In this document: positions 1 through 8,082 of the stretch, piece after piece
Numbering within the stretch: the first letter of the stretch is position 1
Layout of the letters: each line of letters begins with the position of its first letter
NCBI RefSeq assembly: GCF_022701195.1
Contig: NZ_CP078089.1
Location: 124,001 to 188,000, forward strand
Source: Allobaculum mucilyticum
Lineage (GTDB): Bacteria; Bacillota_I; Bacilli_A; Erysipelotrichales; Erysipelotrichaceae
Direction of reading: 5' to 3'
DNA length: 64,000 nt
Translations under genes and position numbers: made by a program
The notes under the pieces: generated by a model
The model's database searches: none
Told to the model about the DNA's origin: nothing
What the model saw: the letters and a program-made list of their open reading frames with translations, nothing else

Positions 1-462
1 GATTTTCGAGTCGTCAATCTTACGGATTTCGGTACTTGAGAAGGGGATGAATTCCTTCTGGGCTTCAACGTACAGACCGATGCTGCGATCCTGTGTTCTT
101 GGTACGCCGATATAGCCGTAAATGTATGTGGACATGCCAGGGTTGATGTCGTTGGTAATGGTTGTCTTAAACTGATCAATCGGATTGATCTGCCGGTAGC
201 CGTCTTTTGTCTTCGCACGCAGCGTGTAGACCAGGTTGGACAGGTGGTAGACCGTATCCGAATTGTTGTCGACACCTGCAAGGAAATAGAAGAAGACAGT
301 GTTGGCTTCCTTATTGTCGACTTCAAGAACATCGACCATGGAAAGCGTTACGTTCTCACGAAGTTCGACTGAGGTGATTTTTTCTTCTTTACACCCCGCC
401 ATGGTCAGAGTCATTCCAAGACTCATGGCAAGGGTAAGCAGCAGATTCAGGATTTTTTTCAT
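1..462 (-). CDS. Putative lipoprotein, C-terminus beyond the window
   Basis: The reading frame starts at ATG 460-462 (reverse strand) behind a GGAGG-like site and runs off the left edge, giving 154 residues. The N-terminus is a basic, hydrophobic signal peptide ending in a lipobox-like TMAGC, so the mature protein is probably lipid-anchored at Cys23 on the outer face of the membrane. The rest is a soluble, probably beta-rich domain (a repeated alternation such as TVFFYFLAGVDN and STYIYGYIGV) resembling the small DUF4352/DUF5067-like domains of Firmicute lipoproteins. That assignment is only a resemblance. Function unknown. Confidence 0.7.
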   Translation of the reverse strand, partial: MKKILNLLLTLAMSLGMTLTMAGCKEEKITSVELRENVTLSMVDVLEVDNKEANTVFFYFLAGVDNNSDTVYHLSNLVYTLRAKTKDGYRQINPIDQFKTTITNDINPGMSTYIYGYIGVPRTQDRSIGLYVEAQKEFIPFSSTEIRKIDDSKI

Positions 463-654
463 TCATTCCTCCATCGATGCCTGTTCAGACAGATTCTGCA
501 TTTCTTCAAGGCGGCAATCTGAAGAAATCCATCCAGACTGCCCGAAGCAGTCATTCTGTCTGTCTTTAAAGCGTATGGCTGTCAGTGTAGCCCAAAGAAT
601 CCGTAACAATTTGGAAATTCTTTGTGATCGTCATTCAGGTCGGTTTATAGTCTT

Positions 655-1956
655 CTATTCAGCTGCGTACCAGGCAATGCCTTCGTCTTTCCAGCCGACG
701 GAAACCAGATATTCGCGCTCATTCTGATCAGCGGAGTAGTTATGCGAACCAGATGATGCATTCGGGTTGTACTGACGGTACATCGGGCTGCTGTCCTGGC
801 CGCCTGAATACCAGCCAATGCCTTCATCTTTCCAGCCGGCTGATACCAGATAGTCTCTTTCGTTCGCATCGGCTGTGTAATGATGATCTCCCGGACCGCT
901 TGGATTATACAGTCTGTAAACAGGAGTTCCGCTCTTTGGAGCACGCCAGCCGACTTTCTCAAATTTCCATCCAAGGTTCATCAAGTTTGTACGCTCGTTC
1001 CGGCTTGCAGTATAGAAGTGTTCGCCGGTATGCGGATTGTACAGACGGTACATGGCTACAGATGCATTGTCTGCAGCTCCTTCTGTCGCCTGCTGGATCT
1101 CATTGAGGTAGTCATTGATTCTTGTGCGGAACTCGCTGGTTTTTGCCACATAATCATCTCTGCCGCTTACAGCCGCAAAGGTCTGACCGCATACAGCGCC
1201 AAACAGAGTACCTTCTGAACTGCCAAAGGCGAAACCGGTCACGGTAAAGGTCGGTTTGACAATATTGTTAATGTGCGAATAGTCGCCCGCTCCTGCTTCC
1301 AGTTCACCGAGATACCAGGAGACAAACGGGTTTCTTCCGTTTTCTCCGTTCATGACATTCTGGAAACGATCATTCAGGGTATGGCCCCATGCGAGGTTTT
1401 CATGGACCTGGTAAAGGCGGGAATGGTCCATATTGTTTCGCGATGCGCCCGACTGAACAGCCGCAATGGCCATCAGTGTCGAATCCGCATTCAGTGCATG
1501 CAGTCCGCGAAGTTCTGTACGAATGTAGTTGCAGTCATCGATGCCATCAAGTGCAGCAAGCAGATTCTTCATGGAAGAAGGATCTTCCGGATCATCCAGG
1601 CGGATATAGCCCTCGCTCGCACCTTTTGCGAGAATGGCAGCAGCCTGCCGGTCGCCAAGATACAGATAAAAGCCAAGCGAACCGAGCTTTTCCGGATCCT
1701 GATTCTCATAAGGGCTCAGATAACGGCTGATTTCTTCCTGGTTCAGATAGACACCAGTCTGGTTCCAGGCCGTTTCCAGCCAGATTTCATCGGCGTTTTT
1801 ACCGGTATTTTCCACTCCGGGGATGATTGTTGTTGAAGCGGCGTCTTCAAATGAAGCTTCGCCATCGCTGTTTGAAGCGAGGATCATCTGGGCACTGCCG
1901 GCTGAACAGGCCAGCACGGCAGACAGTGATCCGATCAGCAGCGTATTTCCTTTCAT
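655..1956 (-). CDS. Secreted CAP-domain protein with three C-terminal DUF5648-like repeats
   Basis: A 433-residue exported protein. Residues 1-28 form a signal peptide; VLAC at 14-17 could be a weak lipobox, so secretion or lipidation are both possible. Residues about 145-265 match the CAP/SCP fold: HENLAWGH (185-192), a WY-x-E element near 214-220, then DYSHINNIV and GFAFG. CAP proteins are extracellular; many bacterial ones have no assigned substrate. Residues 301-433 hold three tandem repeats of about 43 residues, each with Y-R-x-YNP, a H-x-Y-[TS]A core and ending G-[WL]-x-x-E-x-[VI]-[GA]-W, as in the DUF5648 repeat family often found at the ends of cell-surface proteins. The repeats may bind wall or host glycans (inference). 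Confidence 0.75.
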   Translation of the reverse strand: MKGNTLLIGSLSAVLACSAGSAQMILASNSDGEASFEDAASTTIIPGVENTGKNADEIWLETAWNQTGVYLNQEEISRYLSPYENQDPEKLGSLGFYLYLGDRQAAAILAKGASEGYIRLDDPEDPSSMKNLLAALDGIDDCNYIRTELRGLHALNADSTLMAIAAVQSGASRNNMDHSRLYQVHENLAWGHTLNDRFQNVMNGENGRNPFVSWYLGELEAGAGDYSHINNIVKPTFTVTGFAFGSSEGTLFGAVCGQTFAAVSGRDDYVAKTSEFRTRINDYLNEIQQATEGAADNASVAMYRLYNPHTGEHFYTASRNERTNLMNLGWKFEKVGWRAPKSGTPVYRLYNPSGPGDHHYTADANERDYLVSAGWKDEGIGWYSGGQDSSPMYRQYNPNASSGSHNYSADQNEREYLVSVGWKDEGIAWYAAE

Positions 1957-2463
1957 AACGGACCTCTACTTCCTTCTTGAACCGTTTAATAAGAACGGAC
2001 GAATTGTACAGACAGTAACTGCATTATCGTTTGAATACGACTCTTACCTGTGTCCGAAAGAACAGCCCGCAAAGAGGCGGGAGGAAATGCAGCTGCAGGA
2101 CAGCCTGAAAACAAAGTAAACGGCTGTTCTGTGCGCGCTCTTCTTTTCAATCCAATGAACACAGAAACAGCCCGATTCATAAATCAAATTCGCATCATTC
2201 TAGCAAAATAAAAACCGGACTGTCCACAGTATAAGACTTTGAGCGCAGACTGAGCAAAATACTCCGGTTTCCAGGAGCCGAAGTCTCTAAGACAGTCCAA
2301 AATCTTTCCGGTATCCTGACACTCCGGACACCGCTTTCATTTTATGTAAAGCATAATAAATCGATCCCTCAACTTTATTTCTTCAAAACAGTCTGCATTT
2401 TTCCATCCAGGCTGAGCCCCATCTTTTGCGCTCTGGTACAGGTTCTTTTTTTCTCCTGGTTCA
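1957..2463. other. Intergenic region up to the first IS4 element
   Basis: No convincing gene. The segment holds the upstream region of the CAP gene and, at about 2200-2330, a base-paired segment listed separately. Before the IS4 insertion at 2464 it would have continued directly into the DUF1836 gene at 4193. Confidence 0.5.
2200..2330 (-). ncRNA. Candidate structured small RNA
   Basis: On the minus strand GGACTGTC (2298-2291) pairs with GACAGTCC (2224-2217). Inside this lie a second pairing of AGACTT with AAGTCT and an apical stem CTCC/GGAG. The 3' arm is followed by CCGGTTTTTATTTT, which is terminator-like. Upstream on the same strand is a loose promoter candidate (TTGAGG, about 18 bases, TACATA). 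Paired 5' and 3' ends with a terminal U-tract suit a free-standing small RNA of roughly 120-130 nt. It does not match the 6S, SRP, tmRNA or riboswitch motifs I know. It could equally be a long terminator stem. Confidence 0.3.
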
Positions 2464-2613
2464 CAATGTCATTAAGTTAAGGAGGGATAAAAATCGTATA
2501 CCCTGTTCATGAGCGTTGTCATTTCTTATATTTTGCGTCTCAGGCATGACGAAAAGGATGATTTTCTACCTGTTGAAAAAATCATCCTGATGACTTTTCG
2601 GTTTTCAAATCTG

Positions 2614-3924
2614 TCACTTCTTCTTTCTGGTATCAGCTCTTCCTTCTCTGATCGGAGATATCCTGGCCAGAAGAAGATCTTCCAGTGTACTCAAGCTGAT
2701 TCTGGCTTTTTTGAACAGCCACTGTTGAATCGTTTTGATGATGAATCCGAAATCTGCCTTCTGCTTGTGCTTTTTGGCCTGAGCGATGCGCTTCTGGTGC
2801 TGACGAGATCTTTCTACCTTGTTGCGCAAACGGGAACAAAGATTGTAGAGAGTCATTTTGGCATAGATCTCTGCCTGGACCAGATCAAGCTTCCTTGAAT
2901 GAGTCCATTCAAGATCGGTGTTTCGTTTCAGTCCCCTGAAGCCGACTTCAACCTGCCAGCGCAGACGGTAGATCTGCTTGATGTCCTCGGTCCCAAACTC
3001 AGCTTCCGACAGATTGGTGCAGACGGTAATGAATGATTCATTCCCTTCGCAGGCAGCTTTGAACCTCACAACCCTGATATTTAAAGGGAGTTCAGTCGTT
3101 TGACCGTCAAATTCAGGCTGCTTCCTGTACGAAGAGATGTACTTATAGACATCCCAATGGTCTTTGACATGCCTGTTGTTTTTACTGGTCAGAATCACAT
3201 TGAAAGGAATGTCATACTCTTCTGACTCGGGAGTCTTATAGTACTTGAGAATGCTTGTAGATGATGTCTCGTCTTTGATACGTATGACAAAAGGGACATG
3301 TTCCTTCTGCAGGCGATAGAAAGACATAAGAGCTTCGTATCCCCGATCAGCGATGAAGATGGCTTTCTGAAATGAAGAACGCTGAGCGAGTTCAAGAAGA
3401 GCTGAATCTTCATTCTTCTCAGAGCCGGGTTGAAGCAGCGCGTCAGTAAAGACGGAGTTGAGGGCGTCGAATTCGGCATTCAAATGAACAAAGTGCCTCT
3501 TCTTGCCTTTTTTAGAAGCGCCATAGGTGATGTCATTGTCCTGTTCAGGAAGAACTTGAATCTCGCTTCCATCTACAGCGAGGAGGCGATAACCCTTGAA
3601 GGTTTTAACATCAGAGCTGGAAGTTGCCTTGTTAAACCGATTGAAGACGTTTTTATAAAGTGAAGAGTTGATTTTGGAACGGGCCTGAGACACAGCAGAG
3701 GCTGAAACAGATGATCCGCCCTTAAACAGGATCCAGGGAAAGGAAGCAGCGAGGGATTCCTCTGTCAGCTGAAACGGAAGAAGGACAAGCTCATGCAGGT
3801 CAATCTGCCGCTTACGGGTGAAGGCGGACTGAGAAGTAAAATTGGCAGGGTTCGCCGTTTCTGAGCTGATGATATTGAGGAAGGTGTTTCTGAAGAAAGA
3901 ACATTCTTTGGCGATAGCAGTCAT
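2614..3924 (-). CDS. IS4-family DDE transposase
   Basis: A 436-residue transposase that catalyses cut-and-paste movement of its own element. The DDE triad is visible: D118 in LLAVDGSE, D193 in IADRGYEAL, and the IS4 signature Y(2)R(3)E(6)K as Y319, R322, E326, K333. The frame is intact, so the enzyme is probably active. An identical protein is encoded at 15753-17063. Downstream of the stop is an imperfect hairpin (GGATGATTTT ... AAAATCATCC) that can terminate transcription. Confidence 0.95.
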   Translation of the reverse strand: MTAIAKECSFFRNTFLNIISSETANPANFTSQSAFTRKRQIDLHELVLLPFQLTEESLAASFPWILFKGGSSVSASAVSQARSKINSSLYKNVFNRFNKATSSSDVKTFKGYRLLAVDGSEIQVLPEQDNDITYGASKKGKKRHFVHLNAEFDALNSVFTDALLQPGSEKNEDSALLELAQRSSFQKAIFIADRGYEALMSFYRLQKEHVPFVIRIKDETSSTSILKYYKTPESEEYDIPFNVILTSKNNRHVKDHWDVYKYISSYRKQPEFDGQTTELPLNIRVVRFKAACEGNESFITVCTNLSEAEFGTEDIKQIYRLRWQVEVGFRGLKRNTDLEWTHSRKLDLVQAEIYAKMTLYNLCSRLRNKVERSRQHQKRIAQAKKHKQKADFGFIIKTIQQWLFKKARISLSTLEDLLLARISPIREGRADTRKKK

Positions 3925-4055
3925 AGGGAAAACTCCTTTAAGTTCTCCCCATCGGCTGCGAAGCAGCCGCGCGGCGGCAGAAATTTGTCAATAGATTTTT
4001 AGAAAAAAGTGAAAAAACTCGAATCATTCGAGATTTGACTTGAAGAGTAGAAAAA

Positions 4056-4088
4056 AGACCACATCACTGCTTAACGCTGATGTGGTCT
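4056..4088. terminator. Perfect hairpin at the 5' end of IS4 copy 1
   Basis: AGACCACATCA (4056-4066) and TGATGTGGTCT (4078-4088) form an 11-bp perfect stem with an 11-base loop just inside the IS end, upstream of the transposase. Hairpins here typically block impinging transcription or translation from the host genome. The same hairpin is in the copy at 15564-17213, and a sequence-divergent analogue (CCTCTCCTCC/GGAGGAAAGG) is in copy 2. Confidence 0.6.
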
Positions 4089-4192
4089 GAGAAATCTTAA
4101 CTTAATGACATTGCCTGGTTCATTTGAAACAGCACTGGTGCAAGTTTGAGAGATGCGAAATAACCTTCGCTTTTTTTGATAGAATAAAAGCT

Positions 4193-4792
4193 ATGAGCAA
4201 CCACCATACCGCTTCGTCTTCTCCTGCTAAGGAAAGCGAATCTTCCTTAGATCAGATTTACGAATCGCTTCTCAACTACAAAGGCCCCCGCTATGAAGAT
4301 TTCCCGGCGATTGATCTGTACATGGATCAGGTTGTTGAACTTCTCAACAGCTATCTTGCGCCGCTCTACTTCACACAGAAGCCCCCACATATCACGCCGA
4401 GTATGATCAATAATTACGTCAAATCTTCGATCGTCTCGCCGCCGCATAAAAAGCGCTATAAGGCCTACCATCTCGCTTTTCTCTATGTCGTCATGGTTCT
4501 CAAGCAGTGCTTTACGCTGCAGGAAATCGCCTCGCTGATCACCATCTATACGGAGATTGAATCCGGCGAGCGCCGGGCACGTGATTTCAACCGGTTTGTC
4601 GAAACGCTTGAGCAGATGCTTCACAGCGTCATGCAGAATGGCGATACCGCCATTGAAGTCTTCGAAAATCCGAACTGGCAGCAGATTCTGATGGTCGACG
4701 TTCTCAGAGCCGCTGCATGCAGACTTTATGGCGCCTACGTCATTACCCGTTACAACAAGAATCAGAAAGACGGGCAGATCGAAAACAAGTAG
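4193..4792 (+). CDS. DUF1836 domain protein
   Basis: A 199-residue protein starting at ATG 4193 (MSNHHTAS). An in-frame ATG at 4124 exists but starts only 11 bases past the IS end and is unlikely to be native. Residues about 70-125 carry the DUF1836 signature (TPSMINNYVK, then PPHKKRYKAYHLA and a helix ending LQEIASLI), which looks like a winged-helix or MerR-like DNA-binding fold. Members are common in Lachnospiraceae and Erysipelotrichia and have no assigned function; a regulatory role is inference. There is no strong ribosome site. The gene is monocistronic and ends before a strong terminator. Confidence 0.75.
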   Translation: MSNHHTASSSPAKESESSLDQIYESLLNYKGPRYEDFPAIDLYMDQVVELLNSYLAPLYFTQKPPHITPSMINNYVKSSIVSPPHKKRYKAYHLAFLYVVMVLKQCFTLQEIASLITIYTEIESGERRARDFNRFVETLEQMLHSVMQNGDTAIEVFENPNWQQILMVDVLRAAACRLYGAYVITRYNKNQKDGQIENK

Positions 4793-4813
4793 ACTCGAAT
4801 TTTTGGACACAAA

Positions 4814-4854
4814 ACAGGCAGGTTTCTTCTCTTTTGAGAATGGATCCTGCCTGT
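4814..4854 (+). terminator. Intrinsic terminator of the DUF1836 gene
   Basis: ACAGGCAGG (4814-4822) pairs with CCTGCCTGT (4846-4854), followed by CTTATT. It lies 22 bases after the stop codon. Confidence 0.75.
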
Positions 4855-4873
4855 CTTATTGCATAAAGAATAA

Positions 4874-4908
4874 AAAGCAGATCACGCTTTTCCGGTGTGA
4901 TCTGCTTT
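4874..4908 (-). terminator. Intrinsic terminator of the SDR gene
   Basis: AAAGCAGATCAC and GTGATCTGCTTT form a perfect 12-bp stem. On the minus strand it is followed by TTATTC after the stem's own U-rich arm. It sits 14 bases downstream of the SDR stop codon. Confidence 0.85.
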
Positions 4909-4922
4909 GAAATACATGCTTT

Positions 4923-5684
4923 TTAGAGCGAAGAGCCGAAGTCTGCAACCAGAACCTGACCGGTCATGGCGCGAGATTCGTCAGAAGCCAGGAAAAGAGC
5001 GATATTGGCGATATCTTCGCTTGTTGCCAGTCCGGCTTTCAGATCGAGATGGGAATACATCTGTGCCATCATGTCGGGATCAAGCTCGTCATGAGAAGCA
5101 TTGGCGCTCATCGGTGTCTGAATCGTTCCCGGGCAGATGACATTGGTACGGATGCCTTTGCCGCAGTAGCGGAAAGCCGTATGCTTGGTCAGTGCAATGA
5201 CACCGCCTTTTGCGGCTGCATAGGCAGCTGGACCGCATCCGAATACGCCTGCAACGGAAGCAATATTGACGATTGCACCGCCGTTTTCTTCCATATAGCG
5301 CACAGCGGCACGGGTGATGTACATTGTGCCTTTGAGATTCGTATCAAGAATCCGGCTGATGTCTTCTAAATCCGCTTTATCAATGGGTTTCATTCCGCTT
5401 TCGAGAATGCCTGCGTTGTTGACAAGAATATCAATCTGACCGAATTCGCGGATTGCTTCCTCCATCAGATGATCTGCATCTTCTGCTTTTGCGATATCGC
5501 AGCGGACCGGAAGGACTTCTCCTCCTGATTCGCGGATCTCATTGGCAACGTCTTCAAGTTTGTCCATTCGTCTTGCGGAGATGACAACTTTAGCTCCTTC
5601 ATCCGCAAAAAGTTTTGCCATTTCGGCGCCGACCCCGGAGTTTCCTCCTGTAATGACGGCCACTTTATCGGCTAAACGATTCAT
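4923..5684 (-). CDS. Short-chain dehydrogenase/reductase (SDR)
   Basis: A 253-residue classical SDR. Visible motifs are the dinucleotide-binding TGGNSGVG (12-19), NNAG (89-92), the catalytic Asn116, Ser143 and the Y155-x3-K159 pair. R38-R39 after the second strand favours NADP(H) over NAD(H). The family includes 3-oxoacyl-ACP reductases, sugar dehydrogenases and hydroxysteroid dehydrogenases. The sequence does not identify the substrate, and the gene stands alone with its own terminator, so no pathway is implied. A bile-acid or fatty-acid role is possible in a gut organism but is only speculation. Confidence 0.85.
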   Translation of the reverse strand: MNRLADKVAVITGGNSGVGAEMAKLFADEGAKVVISARRMDKLEDVANEIRESGGEVLPVRCDIAKAEDADHLMEEAIREFGQIDILVNNAGILESGMKPIDKADLEDISRILDTNLKGTMYITRAAVRYMEENGGAIVNIASVAGVFGCGPAAYAAAKGGVIALTKHTAFRYCGKGIRTNVICPGTIQTPMSANASHDELDPDMMAQMYSHLDLKAGLATSEDIANIALFLASDESRAMTGQVLVADFGSSL

Positions 5685-5852
5685 AGTTATGTACAGATTC
5701 CTTTCGTGGACCTCAATGGGTCCTGATCTTTCCCTATTCTAATCACAGGGCACTCTGGCGACAAGCCAGGCCCATCCTGGGCAGAGTCTGCCGGAAGATC
5801 TGCCTGTAAACCAGTCAGATGACCGCTTTTTCTGTGTAAAAGTCTGTTTCTG

Positions 5853-6611
5853 TTACTGAAGCTCACTCAGCGAGAAACGGTCGAGCAGAGCTTTGCGCGC
5901 TTCTTTTTCGTATGGATTGTTAAGAGGGGCAAGGTCTTCCAGTTTAAAACCGGGATTGCGTTTGGCGATGGCTTTGCTTAATACAAAGTCGGCCAGCTCG
6001 CCGTTTTTAGGCAGCAGCGGTCCATGGAGATAGGTTCCCAGGATTCTTCCGTCATAATAGCCCTCAAATCCGGCATCAAATGCATTGCCGCTGCCTTTTA
6101 CGACTTTTCCTAAAGGCGAAGAGACATTGAGCGTCTGACCGCCATGGTTTTCAAAGCCGATCAGACGGAGCGTCTTTCCATCAAGATCTGCATCAATGAC
6201 AATATTGCCGATACATCTTGTCTTTCCCTTGCCTGTTTCTGTATAGAAATCAAGAAGGCCAAGACCCTCGATCTTATTGTGATCGGCGGTTTCGTAGTAC
6301 TGACCGAACAGCTGATAGCCGCCGCAGATCAGCAGAAAGAATGTGTGCTCATCGAGCGCTTTTTTTATGTTTTTCTTACGTGAGAGCAGATCGGGGATCA
6401 GCGCCATCTGCTCCTTGTCTGCACCGCCGCCCATGAAGACCATGTCAAATTCCGACAGGTCTGCTTCCTGGCCAATGCCGACGGGGACAGCTTCAAATGT
6501 AATGCCGCGCCGTTCTGCTCTGGCGGTGAGGGTCATGATATTTCCTTTGTCGCCATAGAGATCCATGATGTCATGGTACATCCAGGCGCATCGTACTGTT
6601 TCCGGCATCAT
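5853..6611 (-). CDS. gatD: Lipid II isoglutaminyl synthase, glutaminase subunit GatD
   Basis: A 252-residue class I glutamine amidotransferase that releases ammonia from glutamine for its partner MurT. Together they amidate the alpha-carboxylate of D-glutamate in lipid II at the cytoplasmic membrane face. The nucleophile Cys96 lies in ICGGYQLFG and the catalytic His196 in TYLHGPLL. Typical of GatD, there is no separate glutamate of the usual Cys-His-Glu triad at the expected spot. The start overlaps the murT stop by 4 bases, so the two are translationally coupled. GatD is usually essential or important for wall cross-linking in Gram-positives. Confidence 0.93.
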   Translation of the reverse strand: MMPETVRCAWMYHDIMDLYGDKGNIMTLTARAERRGITFEAVPVGIGQEADLSEFDMVFMGGGADKEQMALIPDLLSRKKNIKKALDEHTFFLLICGGYQLFGQYYETADHNKIEGLGLLDFYTETGKGKTRCIGNIVIDADLDGKTLRLIGFENHGGQTLNVSSPLGKVVKGSGNAFDAGFEGYYDGRILGTYLHGPLLPKNGELADFVLSKAIAKRNPGFKLEDLAPLNNPYEKEARKALLDRFSLSELQ

Positions 6612-7924
6612 TTTGCGATCTCCTTTTCAATAGCCGCACGGGATGGCAGCAAAGCCGTATATGTTGCGGCTACATAGACCGTATCGGCTTTCTCAAGCGC
6701 TTGGGCAACTGCGCTTTCAACAGACGGTTCCATCAGCAGTTCGCCTGTATAGCCGCCGTAGTCCATGCGTAAAGCCATATCGCCATAGCGCAGACCTGAA
6801 CAGATGACGCACTGCGTCTGCTTATTCATGAACTTCTCGAAGCGGGTATCGTAAATCCAGGAGACATCCGTTCCGTCCTGTTCACGGTCATTGAGAACAA
6901 TCACGACAGCTTTCCTGCGCGGATCTTTCTCGATGACTTTCATAACTTCGTTGGCGCCCGTCGGGTTCTTGATCAGGTTGAGAATGACTTCCCTTTCACC
7001 CTGTCTGAATTTCTCATTGCGTCCGGCTGGATGAGGCGCGTTTGCCAGCATTTTGCGGAAGGCTTCTGCAGGCAGACCAAACTTCTTTGCGACCGCAAGA
7101 ACGGCTGCGTAGTTGTACATCGAATACATGCCCTCATACGGGCCTTTATACCGGACGCCGTCGTACTTGAATGTCTGATGGTCAAGATCGATGTCTTCTA
7201 AAGAGACATCAAGCTCCGGTGTCTGAAAGCCGCAGTTCGGGCAATGGAATTTTCCGATATGAGAGTACTGGTAATAGTCGTATTCCAGCCGGTGTGCGCA
7301 GACCGGGCAGAATTTGCCTTCGCTGGCTTCCGTTGTATCCTTGCTGGAATATCTGTTTTCTTCAAGACCAAAGCTGACTGTCGGGCTCTTTGGCGCTTTG
7401 AGCTGCAGACGCAGGGTATTGGGATCATTTCCGTTAAGAATCAGCGTGCCCTCAAATGGAGGAAGCACGCCCTCGATGGATTCAATAAGCTGCTCCATCT
7501 CGCGTGCGCGGTCGAGCTGATCACGGAAAAAGTTGGTAACGACCAGTGCGCTGACCGGCAGGACAGGCAGAACGTGACGGATATTCAGTTCATCCACTTC
7601 CAGGACAACCGCATCCGCATCGATGGTTCCATTGAGTTTTGCCGCTTTGAGCAGAGCGGACGTGATGCCGGCTTTCAGATTGTCGCCTTTGCGGTTTGTG
7701 ACAACGGTTTTACCGGCGGCTTCAAAAAGAGAAGAGATCATGTTCGCGGTGCTCGTTTTTCCGTTGGTTCCTGTAACCAGGATCACCGGTCCGCGAAATT
7801 TCAGTTTCTTCAAAGAGTCCGGGTCAAGTTTCAGAGCGATCGAACCGGGCATGGAACCGCCGCGGCCGGCCAGCGAGAGCAGAGCGCTCGATGCTTTTGC
7901 TGAGAGGACTGACAGAATACTCAT
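6608..7924 (-). CDS. murT: Lipid II isoglutaminyl synthase, MurT subunit
   Basis: A 438-residue Mur-ligase-like ATPase, partner of GatD. It has the P-loop GTNGKTS (52-58), a Cys4 zinc ribbon inserted in the middle domain (C206, C209, C228, C231) and the C-terminal DVSWIYD motif carrying the catalytic Asp, all typical of MurT. I start it at ATG 7924 rather than GTG 7933, because the ribosome site (AAAGGCGGTG) is well spaced only for the ATG. An intrinsic terminator ends only 25 bases upstream (7950-7969), so murT-gatD needs a promoter inside that gap or the terminator, or relies on read-through. Confidence 0.95.
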   Translation of the reverse strand: MSILSVLSAKASSALLSLAGRGGSMPGSIALKLDPDSLKKLKFRGPVILVTGTNGKTSTANMISSLFEAAGKTVVTNRKGDNLKAGITSALLKAAKLNGTIDADAVVLEVDELNIRHVLPVLPVSALVVTNFFRDQLDRAREMEQLIESIEGVLPPFEGTLILNGNDPNTLRLQLKAPKSPTVSFGLEENRYSSKDTTEASEGKFCPVCAHRLEYDYYQYSHIGKFHCPNCGFQTPELDVSLEDIDLDHQTFKYDGVRYKGPYEGMYSMYNYAAVLAVAKKFGLPAEAFRKMLANAPHPAGRNEKFRQGEREVILNLIKNPTGANEVMKVIEKDPRRKAVVIVLNDREQDGTDVSWIYDTRFEKFMNKQTQCVICSGLRYGDMALRMDYGGYTGELLMEPSVESAVAQALEKADTVYVAATYTALLPSRAAIEKEIAK

Positions 7925-7949
7925 TAAAGACACCGCCTTTCTGTTAAAA

Positions 7950-7969
7950 ATCCCGGAAAATCCCGGGAT
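7950..7969 (-). terminator. Terminator between the patatin gene and murT
   Basis: On the minus strand ATCCCGG and CCGGGAT form a 7-bp stem followed by TTTTTAAC. It lies downstream of the patatin gene and immediately before the murT ribosome site, so it could also act as an attenuator of murT-gatD. Confidence 0.65.
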
Positions 7970-8082
7970 GCTGTTTTCTGCTTTCTAAGTATACCCAATC
8001 CGACAGAGAGAAGTCGGCCGGATCGTATCACAACGAACGAAAAACCGCCTTCATCTTCTGTGCAGCACCATTTTGGTACGCA

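Larger units (their letters stand above)
2464..4113 (-). mobile_element. IS4-family insertion sequence, copy 1
   Basis: The 1650-bp element is bounded by inverted ends CAATGTCATTAAGTT (left) and AACTTAATGACATTG (right). It is flanked by a 9-bp target duplication CCTGGTTCA at 2455-2463 and 4114-4122. It encodes one transposase. A second copy in opposite orientation at 15564-17213 has the same length and encodes an identical protein, which indicates recent transposition. The insertion lies 70 bases upstream of the likely start of the DUF1836 gene and probably displaced that gene's promoter region. Confidence 0.93.

Noticed and set aside
2217-2298. 6S, SRP or tmRNA identity for the structured segment
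   Set aside because: Conserved loops and lengths of these families are absent; left as an unnamed candidate.
5766-5782. Small stem CCAGG-CCCAT-CCTGG upstream of the SDR gene
   Set aside because: Only 5 bp with no U-tract or operator context; likely chance.
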